Origin: Lyophyllum atratum
Taxonomy: Eukaryota > Basidiomycota > Agaricomycetes > Agaricales > Lyophyllaceae
Direction of reading: 5' to 3'
Assembly: GCA_014905825.1 (NCBI GenBank)
Contig: JACGCN010000004.1
Location: forward strand, 2,294,001-2,358,000
Length of the DNA: 64,000 nucleotides
Part shown: one piece after another, positions 11,144 through 23,379 of the stretch
Layout: every line of letters starts with the position of its first letter
Position numbering within the stretch: position 1 is the stretch's first letter
Program-made: the position numbers and the translations under genes
The notes under the pieces: generated by a model
What the model was told of the DNA's origin: nothing
Databases searched by the model: none
Seen by the model: only the letters and a program-made list of their open reading frames with translations

Positions 11144-12231
11144 TCACGAGCTCCCAAGCGTCTGCCCACTCCCCCAATTATACCCCGTCGACCCCGAGCT
11201 CCCACCCCTCCTCGCGGCCCCGCCCGCGCCCGCGCCCGTCCTACCAGCCCCACTCCCAGTCGCCAACGTCTGCCTCGGCGCCATAGCATGCACCCCCCCA
11301 CCCGAATTCGCCGTCGCCTCTCCCGGCCTCGGCGGCGGCACCCTCCCCTCTCCCACCAAATTCCTCATCCACTGCGGTGCCTGCCCATACGCCACCAACG
11401 CGCCTCCCCTCCCGCCCGTCTCCCCGCCCCACACACTCCACCACCAGAAGTGTCCGACGACGGCGCCAGCGACGGCCTGGGCCGCGTAGCCCGGGCCGCC
11501 CATGAGGACGTCCAGGCCGATGATGACGTAGGGGTAGTATCTGACGGGGAAGGTGATGAGGCCGAAGAGCGAGGTCTGGGCGCCGAGGGGGGCGAGGTAG
11601 GAGGATAGGTAGACGAGGCAGACGAGGACAGAGTGGAAGAAAACCGAGCTGCCGAGGGGCCGGGTTGCGAGCTGTTTTGTGCGGAAGCGTTAGTGGGTGG
11701 GTGAGAAGGAGGAGTTTGGGACGTACGATGATGGCGCCGCAAGCGTGGAGCAGTTGCCAGGCCAGGTCTGCCGATCTCCTGGCATATGGACCAGATTCCA
11801 ACTGTTCTCCGGAGCGGCTGGAAAAACGATCCCGGGACATGATCAGGCGACTATCGGTCAAGGGCTTAGGACGTCAACTCACTAGAGCATCGCTATATCA
11901 AATATATAGCCAATTCCACGATCTGTAGAACGAAAGACAAAATTCTAAGCATCCCAAGCACAAACCTAGAGAGCAATGTACTAACTTCCGAGGAAGAAAC
12001 TTGTATACAGTCTCCATAGCTGTTCCCCAGCATACACCATGAGCAAGACAGCCTCATGGGACGACCAAACGTACGCACCTGGAACTTTTTGAACACCAAT
12101 TCATACGTATAGACACTCTCATACCCGGACGTTATGTTCATCAACATGGGCACCGTCACCGCGAGCGACGAGATGCACATAAAGCGCGTCACTGGTGGGA
12201 TCTTGCGCAGTTCGGCCACGAAAGCCTCCAT
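11144..12231 (-). CDS. Derlin (Der1-like ER protein), complete copy
   Basis: Exons 12231-12079, 12019-11986, 11922-11883, 11817-11727 and 11671-11144 give 281 residues. The N-terminus MEAFVAELRKIPPVTR is derlin-like. The expected order follows: FKKFQ/LWRLYTSFFLG, YIFDIAMLYR, SGEQLESGPYARRSADLAWQLL, then helices around FHSVLVCLVYLSSYLAPLGAQ, SLFGLITFP and YYPYVIIGLDVLMGGP, and a Gly/Ala/Pro-rich cytosolic tail with GSTGYNWGSGQTLG. Derlins are multi-span rhomboid-like pseudoproteases in the ER membrane that help move misfolded proteins to the cytosol with Cdc48. A truncated paralogue lies at 529-1248. Confidence 0.92.
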
Positions 12232-12627
12232 TGTATGTGCGTGGGCTGTAGTTCTAGATTACAGTATATAGTGGCGATCCGCGCTTTTGAATTCTGAGAT
12301 TGCCTGCCTGTTGCCTGCAGAATATAGTTGGTGACGAGGGCGTGGATTCCGATGAGGTCAACGTGGTTGCTTGCGTGTCAGTTGGTTGTTGACACTGCAG
12401 CCAAACAACACGACGTCCCGAATTGGAATTTGACGTCGCGCTGAATTCATTCTTACTAGTATCCAATAGCGCAGACTAAGTCACTGAATATCTAGAGTCA
12501 TATAGACCCCGTTAGGAGAGATGGATCTCCAGCGTGTCAGCGAATCAGACGTGAGTAAGACCACTGGCAACAAGATTAGTGTATTTCGACCTCATCTCGT
12601 ATGGCTCGAGCCGCGCTCAAGGCCAAA
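12232..12627. other. Intergenic, no gene recognised
   Basis: About 400 bases holding the derlin 5' flank and the P450 3' flank. No motif seen. Confidence 0.4.
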
Positions 12628-14884
12628 CTAAGCCTCGAAACCTTTGCTAGACCACTCCCTCTGGGTATCCTCGAAGGTTCTCTCCACTATTATCCTCCTT
12701 GTCTCGGACCTGGGTCGAAATCCTACTCGAAATGTCCTTGGCACGCTTACAAACCCCTCCGACCACGCAGCCTCCTCGTCGGCCATATCAGGGATAACCA
12801 ATGTCCCCGTCATCGGATCTCTCGGGGCGTAGAAATCAACCGCCCAGATCAGGCGTGCGAGAACAATAAACAGAGAGGCTTCGGCGATGTGTGTCCCTTG
12901 ACAAAAACGTCGACCCCAGCCAAAGACATAGCTATATCAAGAAAACACGCAGTGTAAGCCTCGGCAGAAGGTGTACATATTGGTTGATAGGTACGCAACT
13001 GGTCTCGGTCCTGGTCTGGGCCGCTTCCCCACCGCGTAGGATTCGCTCTATCGAGAAACCTCTCCGGTTGGAACGCCGTCGGGTTACTGACGCAGCCATG
13101 AGCATTCTCTACGAAGGCGGTGAGATGAAGGAGGGCCTCACGGGAAACGGGCCGGGTCCATATGGATGGCCCAGACATTCCCAATTACTGTTGAACCCTT
13201 GGGAATAAAATATCCATTATACACTTCGTCGTTGTCAGCGCTATGGGGAATACCTGGACCGTGATAAGCATGAGGAGAGACCATAGCTCATCATCAGGGC
13301 CCGACAAACACGCACCCATTATAGTCGGCGGGTGCCTCCTCATTGTCTCTTTCACACATGCTACGAGATAAGGCATAGCTTGTTCGTCTTCAAACGCAGG
13401 CATCCTCTCTTCCCCGACAACACGGTCCACCTCTTCTTGAGCTTTCTCTAGTACATGAGGGTGGCTCAACATGAACAGAACGAACGACTGCATGACGCTC
13501 GCGGTTGTATCTGAACCTGCTTCAAGTACCGTGGCCGCCGTGTAGGCAAGGAGTGTATCCTTCAAATAGCCATCAGAGGTGATCCCGAGTCCTGGCAGCA
13601 AAAGTGGGTGTCCAGCATCTACACGCTGGATGAGGTAGGAAGAGATGTATGACTCTCTTTTAGGTTGACTTGTTTCGAGGTCGCGCTGCAGGTCTGAGAG
13701 AAGGCCACCCCAGAGCTCCATTTCCCTACAGATACGAAGCTATTTTAGTGATTTCCGTCTTCCACAATTGTAGGAGGGTTCCTTCTACCAAAGGTGCATC
13801 TTGCGAGCATCAGTACGCCAGGGAGCTAAGAAGTCGGGTAAAAGACGAAGGATGGGGAATGCGTCCGCTCTGTACGATTCCAAGTCAGAGATTATGATGA
13901 TATTCTTTTCATTGGCGTACAGGTAGTTCCCGGGTTGTCCAACTTTTGCAAAATTCTCTAGGACTGCATAAATCTTATGCCTTCATCCAAAGCGTTATAT
14001 AGTAAGAATGGCTAGAATCAAAAGGTAGACTTACAAGCGGTGGTTATCAATAATTCTGTTGACGCGTTGTCCATACATTACGGTCATGACTATACTAGTT
14101 GTCTGTACGGAGAGATCCATGGTCAGTCGAGCTATCAAATAGTCATACCACTTGTCCACAAAAACGCACATATCTTCGAATCAGTGAGAACCAATGATCC
14201 TCCGGGACTTCTCCGTTGGGGCCTGGTGCAGAGTCTTGAAGACCGAGGTCCCCATGCGCAAGGAGATCATGTATAAGGACGCATGATTCCATGTCCTGGA
14301 TTGGGCGCAGTTTTTTAGAAGGCCCGGGACCGATGGCGTTCTGTAGGCTCTGTCGCGCGGTCTAAAAGTAGTCCAAGTGATAGAGAGCTTATTGAGACAA
14401 AGTTATAGCCCAAGAGTTCCACTTGACATACCTTCCATTCCTTGTCGTAGGGCAAGAAGACCATACGCTGTCCAGCGCTCATAATATCATGCGCAACATG
14501 GGGTGGCGAGCGGCTCGAGAACGTTCTACCCCGATTGACAAACAGCTCATCGGCCGCCTCGGCCGTGTTGAGAACGATGAGGTCTTGTGTACCCAAGCGC
14601 AAGCGATATACAGCGCCATACTCCTTCGCCCATTCGCGAAACTGTCAAACTCGATGAGCGAAAGGAAACAACGTAAGCGCAATTCTACGTACTTTTGGAT
14701 AAGGCCGAAGAGCCGGGACCTGGAAGAGGTTACCGAAAAAGGGTACACCAGGCGGACCTGGAGGTAGCTTATACGCCTGACGAGAAAGTACTTTCTCCCG
14801 CCAATTGTACTGATAGATGGCGCCTACAAAGGTCAATGCGAAGAGCACTATGATAGTCAGCTCGACATTGAGTGTCAAAGGCAT
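12628..14884 (-). CDS. Cytochrome P450 monooxygenase (CYP620/OrdA-like)
   Basis: Ten exons: 14884-14693, 14641-14432, 14361-14170, 14102-14035, 13980-13921, 13869-13789, 13725-13316, 13253-13142, 13086-13000, 12931-12628, joining to 571 residues. An N-terminal membrane anchor is followed by the hinge YKLPPGPPGVPFFGN. The I-helix has AGSDTT (about 337-342), the K-helix ETMRR (ExxR about 394-397), then HMDPARFPNPTAFQPERFL and the haem loop FGWGRRFCQG with the ligand Cys near 481. The family oxidises small hydrophobic substrates at the ER with a P450 reductase. One splice site uses an AAG acceptor (13981), chosen because it restores the conserved HKIYAVLENFA reading. It is likely a tailoring enzyme if the nearby polyketide synthase cluster is real. 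Confidence 0.92.
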
Positions 14885-14943
14885 AGTCGCGGAGAGAGGC
14901 GAACGGAAAATAGGGAAAGACGCCTTGTACAGGGCGGCGCTCC

Positions 14944-14949
14944 TTTATA
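14944..14949 (-). promoter_or_regulatory. TATA-like box of the P450 gene
   Basis: TATAAA on the minus strand, 60 bp upstream of the P450 start codon. Confidence 0.5.
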
Positions 14950-16776
14950 CCCTGAAGACATACGCATATGGAAGGAGGTAATGTGAGGAAACCTTATCTT
15001 CCAGAATCCAGTATAGAACGTGTGCTGCATTCCTGATCGCCCCGGTTCATGCGCCGCTCTCTAGCTTTCATCCTGATCATGTTCGTAGAAGCAGTCACAT
15101 TGTGCATTCGCTTAAAGATGATGATGGAATGTGATAGATGTCAACTTCTGAGGCGTGGTAGTGGCCAGCTCGTTCTGCGGGGCATCCGGAAGTGCTTTAA
15201 GGTGGGTTGAGGTCAGCCCACCTGGCTGCGTTTATTATTACGACTTTGGAATAAAGGTGTTAGGTGCCTTGGCCAGGATATAGGGGAATTATAGAGATGC
15301 ATGTTGAACCTGGGGTGAAGGTGATAGACGAAGATTCGGAAGAGGAAGCCCCAAGGAAGTTCAACCGTATCGATTGCCACCTTACGTCAGAGTGGCACAA
15401 TCACGTTCACGTCAGCATAAGTGCTCATCAGTGGCTTGAACTCGGATTTCTTCAGCCACAGGTCCAACTGGACTTCGACGTAGACTGTTCGTACTCATGA
15501 GTCTGGAAAATTCTCTTTCGAAATGGGGCGAGTGCGAAGTTTCCAAGTCTTTTCCTTCATCGATTTTGGACTATTCACTGGGCTAGGGCTTAAAGCGCTT
15601 GATGTTAACCCACCGGGACTTCGGCCGTTCATAGAAGAAGGTAACCCACTTTCTCCCGGTGAGACAGCACACATAGGCACGCTTGTACCACTGGCATCTG
15701 ATGCTTCCTTTCCGCTTAAAGACCAACCCTGCCTTCGGTGACGGTGGGCTGAGGCTGGTCAGGAATATCATTTGCCTGCGAGGTCCGCCATCTCTATCTA
15801 CGACCACTAACAATGTATCGACGAAAGGGATGTATTTTCAGAGCTCAATTCTCGCTATAACGACTCGCGAGATGACTGCACCTACCATAATGCAGACAGG
15901 CGACACTAATAATGTCTTCGATGTTTGCTTCTAGGTTTAAATCTTTCGCAGCGATGGAGGGTGCGTGCCACATTGCGAATTGATCTTTGACTACTTTACT
16001 TCCCTTGTGGGCCGTTCATCGTGCCCCCCACAGACTGAATACCATCTAGTTAGATTCGATCGTTCCTCTTGAACGTGCGCGGGATGATTTCCGTCACCCC
16101 GGATTCCTTGTACAGTACTTCGTGAGCGACCTTAATTTAAGGTTAGGTCTCTAAGGCCACAGACATAATGCGCGGAGACTCGCAGAATGCGGCAATTGGC
16201 ATGGTCATAAGTGGGTCGAAAATCAACAGTGTTCAGCTGTCAGGCGGGTGCATCATCGTGACACATCCAATCACCTCCCACTGACTCTGGAGGCGACATA
16301 AACCCGCGCCATGCATGCATGTCATACTATATCAAGCGTAATCAATCGATTTCTCCTTTAAAGACACATATCAGGTCTATCAAGGTTCGCAGCGTTCACA
16401 GGACGGGACGGGTCCAAGTCGGATATGAGCTACAAGAGGCACCGTAGCCTCTCAGCTGCAATGTTCGCAAAAAAAGTCTTCAGAACAGGAACTTTGGAGC
16501 TTTCCAGTGGCGCTGATGGAAGAGAGAACGAGCCATGCGCATTCCGCGGCCATCGCTGTAGCGAAATCTCGGACATACGAGGCATTAACCCGATTCTTCC
16601 AGCGCATATGTTATAAAGAGGGAATCTTTCATCTACTGGTTCAAGCGCAGCCGCCGATGACTGCTCACCTTCTGAACCATTCTAGAGGTGCACGCACGTC
16701 ATCCACAATCGGCTTACATCGTCTTTCTGAGACCCCGTTATTCATTCCACGGACGCCTCCGTGAACACCCGGGTAC

Positions 16777-16783
16777 TATATAG
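16777..16783 (+). promoter_or_regulatory. TATA-like box of the MDR gene
   Basis: TATATAG located 82 bp upstream of the MDR start codon. Confidence 0.4.
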
Positions 16784-16864
16784 ACTTTCTGCGAAAAAGC
16801 TCTGCAAAAAGTCTCAGTAATACACTCGAAAGCTCCACACGTCCTATCCACTACCTTTACCACA

Positions 16865-18563
16865 ATGGCACCCGTCAGAAACGCCCGCGTTATCTTCAAC
16901 GAAATCCCTGCAGGTTAGCAGACTCTTGCGTCGGCTCCCGTCCCTCGCTTGTGCATCCGGTCTGACGAGAACTGATATAGAATATCCCGAGCCCGGAAAA
17001 AACGACGGTATACGATGATAAACCTACGATCGACATCGACAACGTCCGCTTAAACGGCGGATTTATCTTGAAGACCCTCGTGCTCTCCATCGACCCGTAC
17101 ATGAGGGGAAGGATGCGGCCTGCTGAGGTCGAATCATACGTCGTGAGTAGACACGCAGGGTCATGACGTCACCGCGAGGCTGCTAAGCCATGTCTTTAGC
17201 CAGCGTTCAAACTCGGAGAACCGTGGGGAATACTTACTTGGGAGTGAAATGTTAGCACTGACGGCATTGTTGTAGTTTGGAGAGCCACGGTGTTGGGGTC
17301 GTCATTCGTTCAGAGAATCAGGGTGTCAAGAAGGGTGACCACATCTACGGCTTCCTCAGTGCGCACATCCGACACTTCGCAGACCCTATCAGACTCTAAT
17401 GGCCCGTTTCTAGCCCACGAGGAGTATAGTATTCATAGGAGCATTGAACAGTTCAGGCTCCTCGTCAATGCGGAGAACCTGCCTTGGTCCGCGTATTTGG
17501 GGGCTGCTGGAATGCCAGGTACGTGCTGACGGGTATTGTGCTTCTTGAATGTCCTTCACCATGGGTTTCGAACGTAGGGAAGACGGCGTATATGGGCTGG
17601 AAGGAGTATTCGCGAGCGAAGAGGGTGAGCTATGTTTATCAGGGGGAGAGAGTAACTCGCTGATCCGTTGGGGCATCAGGGCGAAATTGTGTTCGTCACT
17701 AGTGGAGGAGGTAAGTGATAGTGGCGTGTAGTACTATTTGTTGCTCTGACACTCGGTGTTTAGGACCTGTGGGATCGTAAGTTGTTGCCATCCAAAGCTA
17801 GATGTAAAGGTCCTACTCACTTCCACCCACGTAAGGCTCGTCATTCAATTGGCGAACCTAGGCGGCCTCAAGGTTATCGCATCCGCCGGTTCAGAAGAAA
17901 AAGTGGTGTTCATGAAAAAGATCGGCGCCGACGTAGCTTTCAACTACAAAACAACGAACACGGAGGAGGTACTGAAAAAAGAGGGTCCTATTGATATGTG
18001 AGTGGGTTTGCGGCCGCTAAGGAAGAGTACTAACCACGAAATAGATACTGGGATAATGTTGGTGGAGATAGTTTGGACGCGGCGCTGGCCGCGTCGAAGG
18101 TTGGCGGGCGCTTCCTGGTTTGTCTGATCGTCTTCCTTCTCTGACGAATGTCGTTCTGACGTCTTGCCATGCGACAGGAGTGTGGAATGATTTCCGGTAA
18201 CGCCTTCTTGGTTCTTGAGGCTTCGATCTGAATTCTGACCTCCCGCAGGCTACAACGAAGGTGGAAAACCGGTCAAAGTAAGTCAACGTCATTTAATTTC
18301 GACTTCACTCACCAGTGCCGTGATAGAACCTCATGAATCTCATTTCAAACTCGCTTGTCATGTACGGTTTCATCGTGTTCCGGCTCGAGCCAAAGTACGA
18401 CGAGGAGTTTTACCAGAAGATCCCTCACATGTTGGCGCGTGGCGACCTCAAGTTCACTGAGGAGATATGGCGCGGCTTGGATAAAGTCGGCGACGCTATC
18501 CTTACGGTGCAGAAGGGACAAAACAAAGCCAAGATGGTAATACAAGTGGCGGACGAAGTGTAA
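16865..18563 (+). pseudogene. MDR oxidoreductase (alkenal/LTB4-reductase type) with one-base frameshift
   Basis: Thirteen exons: 16865-16913, 16981-17142, 17200-17222, 17276-17358, 17414-17518, 17578-17624, 17680-17710, 17764-17776, 17836-17997, 18045-18117, 18178-18196, 18249-18277, 18327-18563. Their sum is 1033 bases, one more than a whole number of codons. The extra base lies in a run of six A at 16997-17002 in exon 2: five A would give the conserved YPEPGKTTVYDD, six A lead to an early stop. The rest is intact, with SIDPYMRGRM, SHGVGVV, YLGAAGMPG, a Rossmann GGGPVGS, VIASAGSEEKV and YWDNVGG. The family uses NADPH to reduce double bonds of unsaturated aldehydes and ketones. It is either a recent pseudogene or a sequencing error in a homopolymer. 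Exon 8 is only 13 bases. Confidence 0.85.
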
Positions 18564-18570
18564 AGTGAAG

Positions 18571-18718
18571 AGTTGTACCAGGGGGGAACCAAACGTGCAA
18601 TCCGTGAAATGATGATACCGTCCGCACCCCACCGTGAGAATTGATGAGTCTGACCGCCGAAGAGCCGCTGTCACTGTCGGCATCACGGCACTTCCGAATT
18701 GGGTGAGCTTGGGCGTCA
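18571..18718 (+). repeat. Left end of P-like transposon: 8-bp TSD and 140-bp TIR
   Basis: AGTTGTAC at 18571-18578, then the inverted repeat 18579-18718 starting CAGGGGGGAACC. One mismatch to the right end was seen (GGGTGAG against GGGCGAG). Confidence 0.93.
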
Positions 18719-21700
18719 GCGCGCTCGAGGCCGTGTTCTCATGTTCCTCAGTACATAAACACTTGTTATATTGCTTATACCTGTCTAGATCTTTTATCCC
18801 TAGGCTGTGAGGCCTGAGTAAGTGATGTAACTGTGTCAGATCTACCTCTCTTCCCACTCTCCATCTCTTCAACTATCATTTCAAGCCCATCACTATCTGG
18901 TATGGTGTTTTCCTCTCTCCATTTCTGAGTCATTTCAGCCTGAACTCCCATGTCAATTTCTTCCTTCTTTGTGATAAACATATCCACCATGAGCTGTGCA
19001 GGTATCTCAGGTGGCTTCCCATCCACAGAATGATCAATGAGAAGGTGGAACATCATGTTGTACTTCCAGATTGTTTTTGGGCCAGCCAGAGAAGGGATGC
19101 AGAAAGGGCAGTGTATGGGGACATTGGTGCAGGGTGAGGCTCCAGAATATCTCTGGGCAGCCTTGTACTGCATGCTTGAATAATGATACTGACAATTTGA
19201 TTCAATGGAGAAACCACCCTTTGGCTTTGATAAAAGCTGGGTAAGGCATCCATCCAGGCCACAGAATCCACATGGCTCAGCTCCAATATCTGCCAAGTAG
19301 TTTCCATCACCAGGTGGTCCAGGAATCCGGTACATTTGCAAGACATGCTTTCCAACATGGTCTCTCATTTTACTGATCAATTTCTCTTCACCACACAGGT
19401 GACAGGGTCGCTTGTCCTTCCCTTCAAGCTTTTTCTTGAACTGTAACTGAACAGGTAGTTCAGAAACAAATAATGTATCATCGTCTAAGTAGCCTAGTCA
19501 CTAAGCCATCTAAGCACTGTACATGTAAAATACATACCTTGCGCGTTGTGATACGGTAGAGAAGCAGGGTTCTTTATCTGAGGTAAGATACCAATGTTAC
19601 CCATAATATCTGGGCCATCGGGATCCAGAAATTCCCAGAGAGATTCCAATGATCTTTTGAGATCAGAATTCTTGACTTTCCATGTCGAGTGACCTCGGCT
19701 AAATGCTGGAGTTGGTCCAAGAGGTGATATAAGAACTGAAGGTACTCCGAAAACGTATTTCCGCCGTGTGAGTCTCTGATCTTTACCAGTGACGTCAAGG
19801 TTTACGTATTTCCGGGTCCATTCCCACATATCCTCGTCTGTCGTCATAGGTTTCAAGCCAACAATCTGGCCAACCACCGTAATTCTTTTGTCAAGATCAT
19901 CCAAGTCATTCATATCAGCTGTAAGACTCATCTCCTTCGTGGTTCCAGTGCGGAATCCAGATATCTCCATAACAGCCAGACATATTTTAGATCCTGATCG
20001 TACCAGTGTAGCAGCTAGATCTTTCTCCTTCATGATATCCGTATCAGGTGGAATGTCTTCCTGATTGTCATTTTGTCCCTTTCGGAAATCCTCCAAGGTC
20101 ATTCCTCGAGCACGTAGTGTGCGCATCGTTACTTTCTTGGAACGATTAGAACATAGAGAGGCTACAACAGAGGATTTGAAGTATTTCTTTCCTTCATAGA
20201 CGAGTATTTTCTCAACTATCGCAGGCTCTACATCTTGTTCAATATCGTCCAAGGTATCAGGAAGAAAGTCGTCTGGGTCAACACCAATAGGCATCTCTTG
20301 AGAATCGTCCAAATCAAAGTCATCAAAGTCACCAATTTCTCTGTCTTCATTGGGTTGTGCACTAGGGTGTGCAGTAGTATCTTCAGGGTCATTAATTTCT
20401 CCATGCCCTTCAAGAATTTCTGATCGAAGATCTGACAGGTCTTCTCTCACTCCAACGTAGTCACCCGCTGGGCGAAGAAGATCATGACCTGGAGATGAAA
20501 ATATCTTTGGAAAATCCAGATCTTCATCAAAATACTGTTTCAGTAATGCCCGCGCAGCATTTTGGCCAGCTGACCATTCAAGTTCAAGGTCCACGTCCCC
20601 TACACGAACCGACCCAAGCCAGGACTTTGGGTTGACGTGATCAATGCCCAGAGCATCCTTCAAACTGAGACGCTGATGTCCTCGATCTAAATCTGGATTT
20701 CGCTGGAATGCAGCATTGACAAGAGCTGCTACACTCAGTTTTCCAGAAAGTTGTTCAATATCAAAATTACGGGCGTGATCTTGAATTCTGCAGTCTGAGA
20801 AAACGAGTTCTAATCGATCCGTACCCTCCAGTATGATATAGAACTTCAGATCAGGATTAATTATCTTCAAGCGGGCGATTGTAAACAGGATGTTCTTTAC
20901 GACCGCTTGTGAGTCTGCATACAATGCCCCTGTCAAACAATCTGTTCCGTGCGTGAGTTGCATCGCTGCAGCTAGATGAGCGTATGTTGACAGAGAGCGT
21001 ACTTGATCTGACAGTGACATCTCCACCTTGATGAACGGATAGAGAAAATATCCGAGAAACTCAGCAGTAAAGACTATGTGATCGCGGCGTTTGGCATCTC
21101 CAGGATTAAGAGGAGTCTCAAGGTTTTTCAAGTTTCCAAGCTCTTGAATTAACTGAACTGCCTTAGGAACATTCTGCTTATCAACTGGATCGAGCAGATT
21201 CTGTGCTATCTCTCGTGTAACACCTGGCAAACATGAGAGATGTGTGATGATATCAGTCGGCTTGAGATTTGTATCACCAATCATGATGCCTTCGGAATGC
21301 CGCAGTAGTGTAGCAAACCGCTTGAATATATGCTTTGGATCACAAGTAGTAGTAATCTCTTCCTTCGACGTATAGTAATTAAGGCCTATAAGTGGTGCAA
21401 GCATAGCACCTAACGTAGACGTAGGATCAAGTTTTTTCTTCATGCAGATTTGATGCTTCGCAGCACGATAGGTAGAATCTCCGTCACTAGCGATCGACCA
21501 TATTGGGCCATACAAGGTAGCACCTTGTTCATGGTTGTTATAGGAATCAACCACTGTCTGAATCCAACTAGCAAGAGCACTTTTTTTCTCGGTCTTGTCT
21601 GATGGAGAAAGCACGAGAGGTACAGGTGTATAATGATCTTCTTGAGCATACGGAGCAATTGCAACCACAGTCGCCTCAGCAGCAAGGCAGACTTTCTTGG

Positions 21701-23379
21701 CAGGATCTTCTTCTTTAAATATAGCCTTACGAACTGCATGAATGTTATCCATGCTTGTCACTTTTGTATCGACATTGGATGCATGTTCACGGCATAGCCC
21801 AAGAATGCAGTCTCGACGTGCACAGTAGCGAGCTCTAGCTTCAATCGCAACATTATCCATTTGAATGACATTTCCAGGAATTTGGTCCCCTTCTCTCAAA
21901 CGAACTGGGAGTGGCTTGATTTCAGGATCTAAAAATGCTGTAATATTTGAATTCACTTCCTCCTTCGAGGGGATGCCAACAGATGGGAGGAGATGTGGTA
22001 TCTTGAATGCACGTTTCACGGTCGATACCGATGCAAGTCCATGCGACTTGTTTAACGCGTAGAGAAGTTTGGGGCCACCCAGAGCTTTCGTAAGAAAGGA
22101 TATGTCAAGGTCACGAGGAGTGTATCCTCTGGGTTTGTACACTCCCTTAATTGCCCTGTCTAGAAGTGCACACAAGCTACTCGGGCTTGTACCACGTTTC
22201 AGAGCCACAGTAAGCATGCGTCGGAGACCGGAGATCTCGTTCGAGGCTATCATCTTCATCACACGATTGTGATGGCTCAGCTTTTTCAACAAATGCTCCC
22301 GGCTCCGTTTAGCATTGGCTACCATAGTCCTTGCTTTTGCAAGTTGAGCCGAGAGCTTTTGTATGAGCATTTTGTACTGGCTGGAAGTATAAAAATCCCA
22401 TCCTGTAGTAGGAGGCAATTCTACTTCAGCCGCACGCTCAATAAATCTCTGGAAGGCGACAGAGCTAGGTATAGCCATGCAAGCTTTGCACGTAGTGCCA
22501 TCAGATCCCGAGACTGGGTGAACGCATGTCTCAGATCTCAGACAAATTTGACTGGTCTCCTTGCCAAATGCAATTGGCTGCCATCTGAGATCACGTTTAT
22601 CATGCAGTTGGTAAGGATACGTGGTCCAGACAGAGCCAGGAGACCAGTCAACCCAGATACCTGGACAGGGGACTTCACTAGATGCTGAAGTCTGAGTAGA
22701 AAGCTGAGAAAGACTACTAGATAGTGCAGTCAATGTCCCAGAAAGTTGCCTTGAATGATGACTGTGTGAGGGTAAACCAGCAGAATGTGGAAGAGAAGAG
22801 AAAGAAGGAAATCCCAAGCTATGTGGCTGAGAAGATGGACCTGCATATGAAGGTGTTACAGGGCTGGCCACTGGCCCAGCCTGTTCACCAGACAGTTTCC
22901 TGGTAAGTTTCCATCACCAATGAGCCAATGTCACTCACAATAGTCCCCTGAGATATCAATTTCTGCCTAAAATTCATGCATTTCACTCCACCCCTATGAC
23001 TATCAACATTATTTCTATGTGCAGACCTGGTGAGCTTCACAATTGCAAAACAGAGATCACACATAACAGAATGGACCCCTGTATGTGGATCTATGCTAGT
23101 TGTGAGGTTAGCACCATCACTGAAGGCTATAGTGACTGGGTGAAGCACTGGGGGTACTGGTGGGGTCATGGATGTTTGCCGATGGGCTATAGATGGGGGA
23201 GAACTGGGAGAGATAGAGAAACCACGAGGAAACACGACTTGACGCCCAAGCTCGCCCAATTCGGAAGTGCCGTGATGCCGACAGTGACAGCGGCTCTTCG
23301 GCGGTCAGACTCATCAATTCTCACGGTGGGGTGCGGACGGTATCATCATTTCACGGATTGCACGTTTGGTTCCCCCCTG
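18579..23379 (-). mobile_element. Complete 4.8-kb DNA transposon, P-element-like
   Basis: A 4801-bp element bounded by 140-bp terminal inverted repeats (18579-18718 and 23240-23379) that differ at one position. The ends read CAGGGGGGAACC inward. The 8-bp sequence AGTTGTAC is repeated directly at 18571-18578 and 23380-23387, so the insertion is complete and likely young. The single three-exon gene inside (minus strand) encodes a 1430-residue zinc-finger protein. Eight-base duplications occur in the P, hAT and Zisupton groups. The acidic motifs of the protein favour a P-like assignment over hAT. It inserted 7 bp downstream of the MDR stop codon. Confidence 0.9.
18775..23169 (-). CDS. P-element-like transposase, zinc-finger protein
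   Basis: Exons 23169-22939, 22880-19538 and 19493-18775 join to 1430 residues. An N-terminal zinc finger has C37-x2-C40-x10-H51-x6-H58. More Cys pairs follow (ETCVHP, TTCKAC), then a coiled segment. The core has, in order, IQMDNVAIE (D419), SIASDGDSTYRAA (D543), TCDPKHIFKRFATLLR (D591) and GTDRLELVFSDCR..HARNFDIEQL (E768). This order and wording parallel P/THAP9 transposases: DEMxI, a GDG/DQGxxN site, a DxPHLxKxxRN motif, and QDxLExxFSxxR. The C-terminus is acidic, then carries C2H2-like fingers (CHLCGEEKLISKMRDHVGKH; CPFC...HLLIDH). The family assignment is my inference from motifs; proteins like this are common in mushroom genomes as hypothetical proteins, as far as I recall. Confidence 0.8.

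Larger units (their letters stand above)
14885..16864. other. 2-kb intergenic between divergent P450 and MDR genes
   Basis: The P450 (minus) and the MDR oxidoreductase (plus) are divergent across this stretch, so it may be a shared control region. Open frames inside are short and show no recognisable motif. Confidence 0.5.

Noticed and set aside
11124..11608. Plus-strand proline-rich frames
   Set aside because: Shadow of the GC-rich last exon of derlin.
13871..13920. In-frame coding reading of the P450 intron 13920-13870
   Set aside because: Although open, removing it gives the family-typical GNYLADAFPILR instead of an odd insertion.
18579..18590. CAGGG end and 8-bp duplication as hAT transposon
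   Set aside because: The ends fit hAT, but the protein lacks the hAT C-terminal dimerisation motif and its acidic motifs match P/THAP9 wording better.
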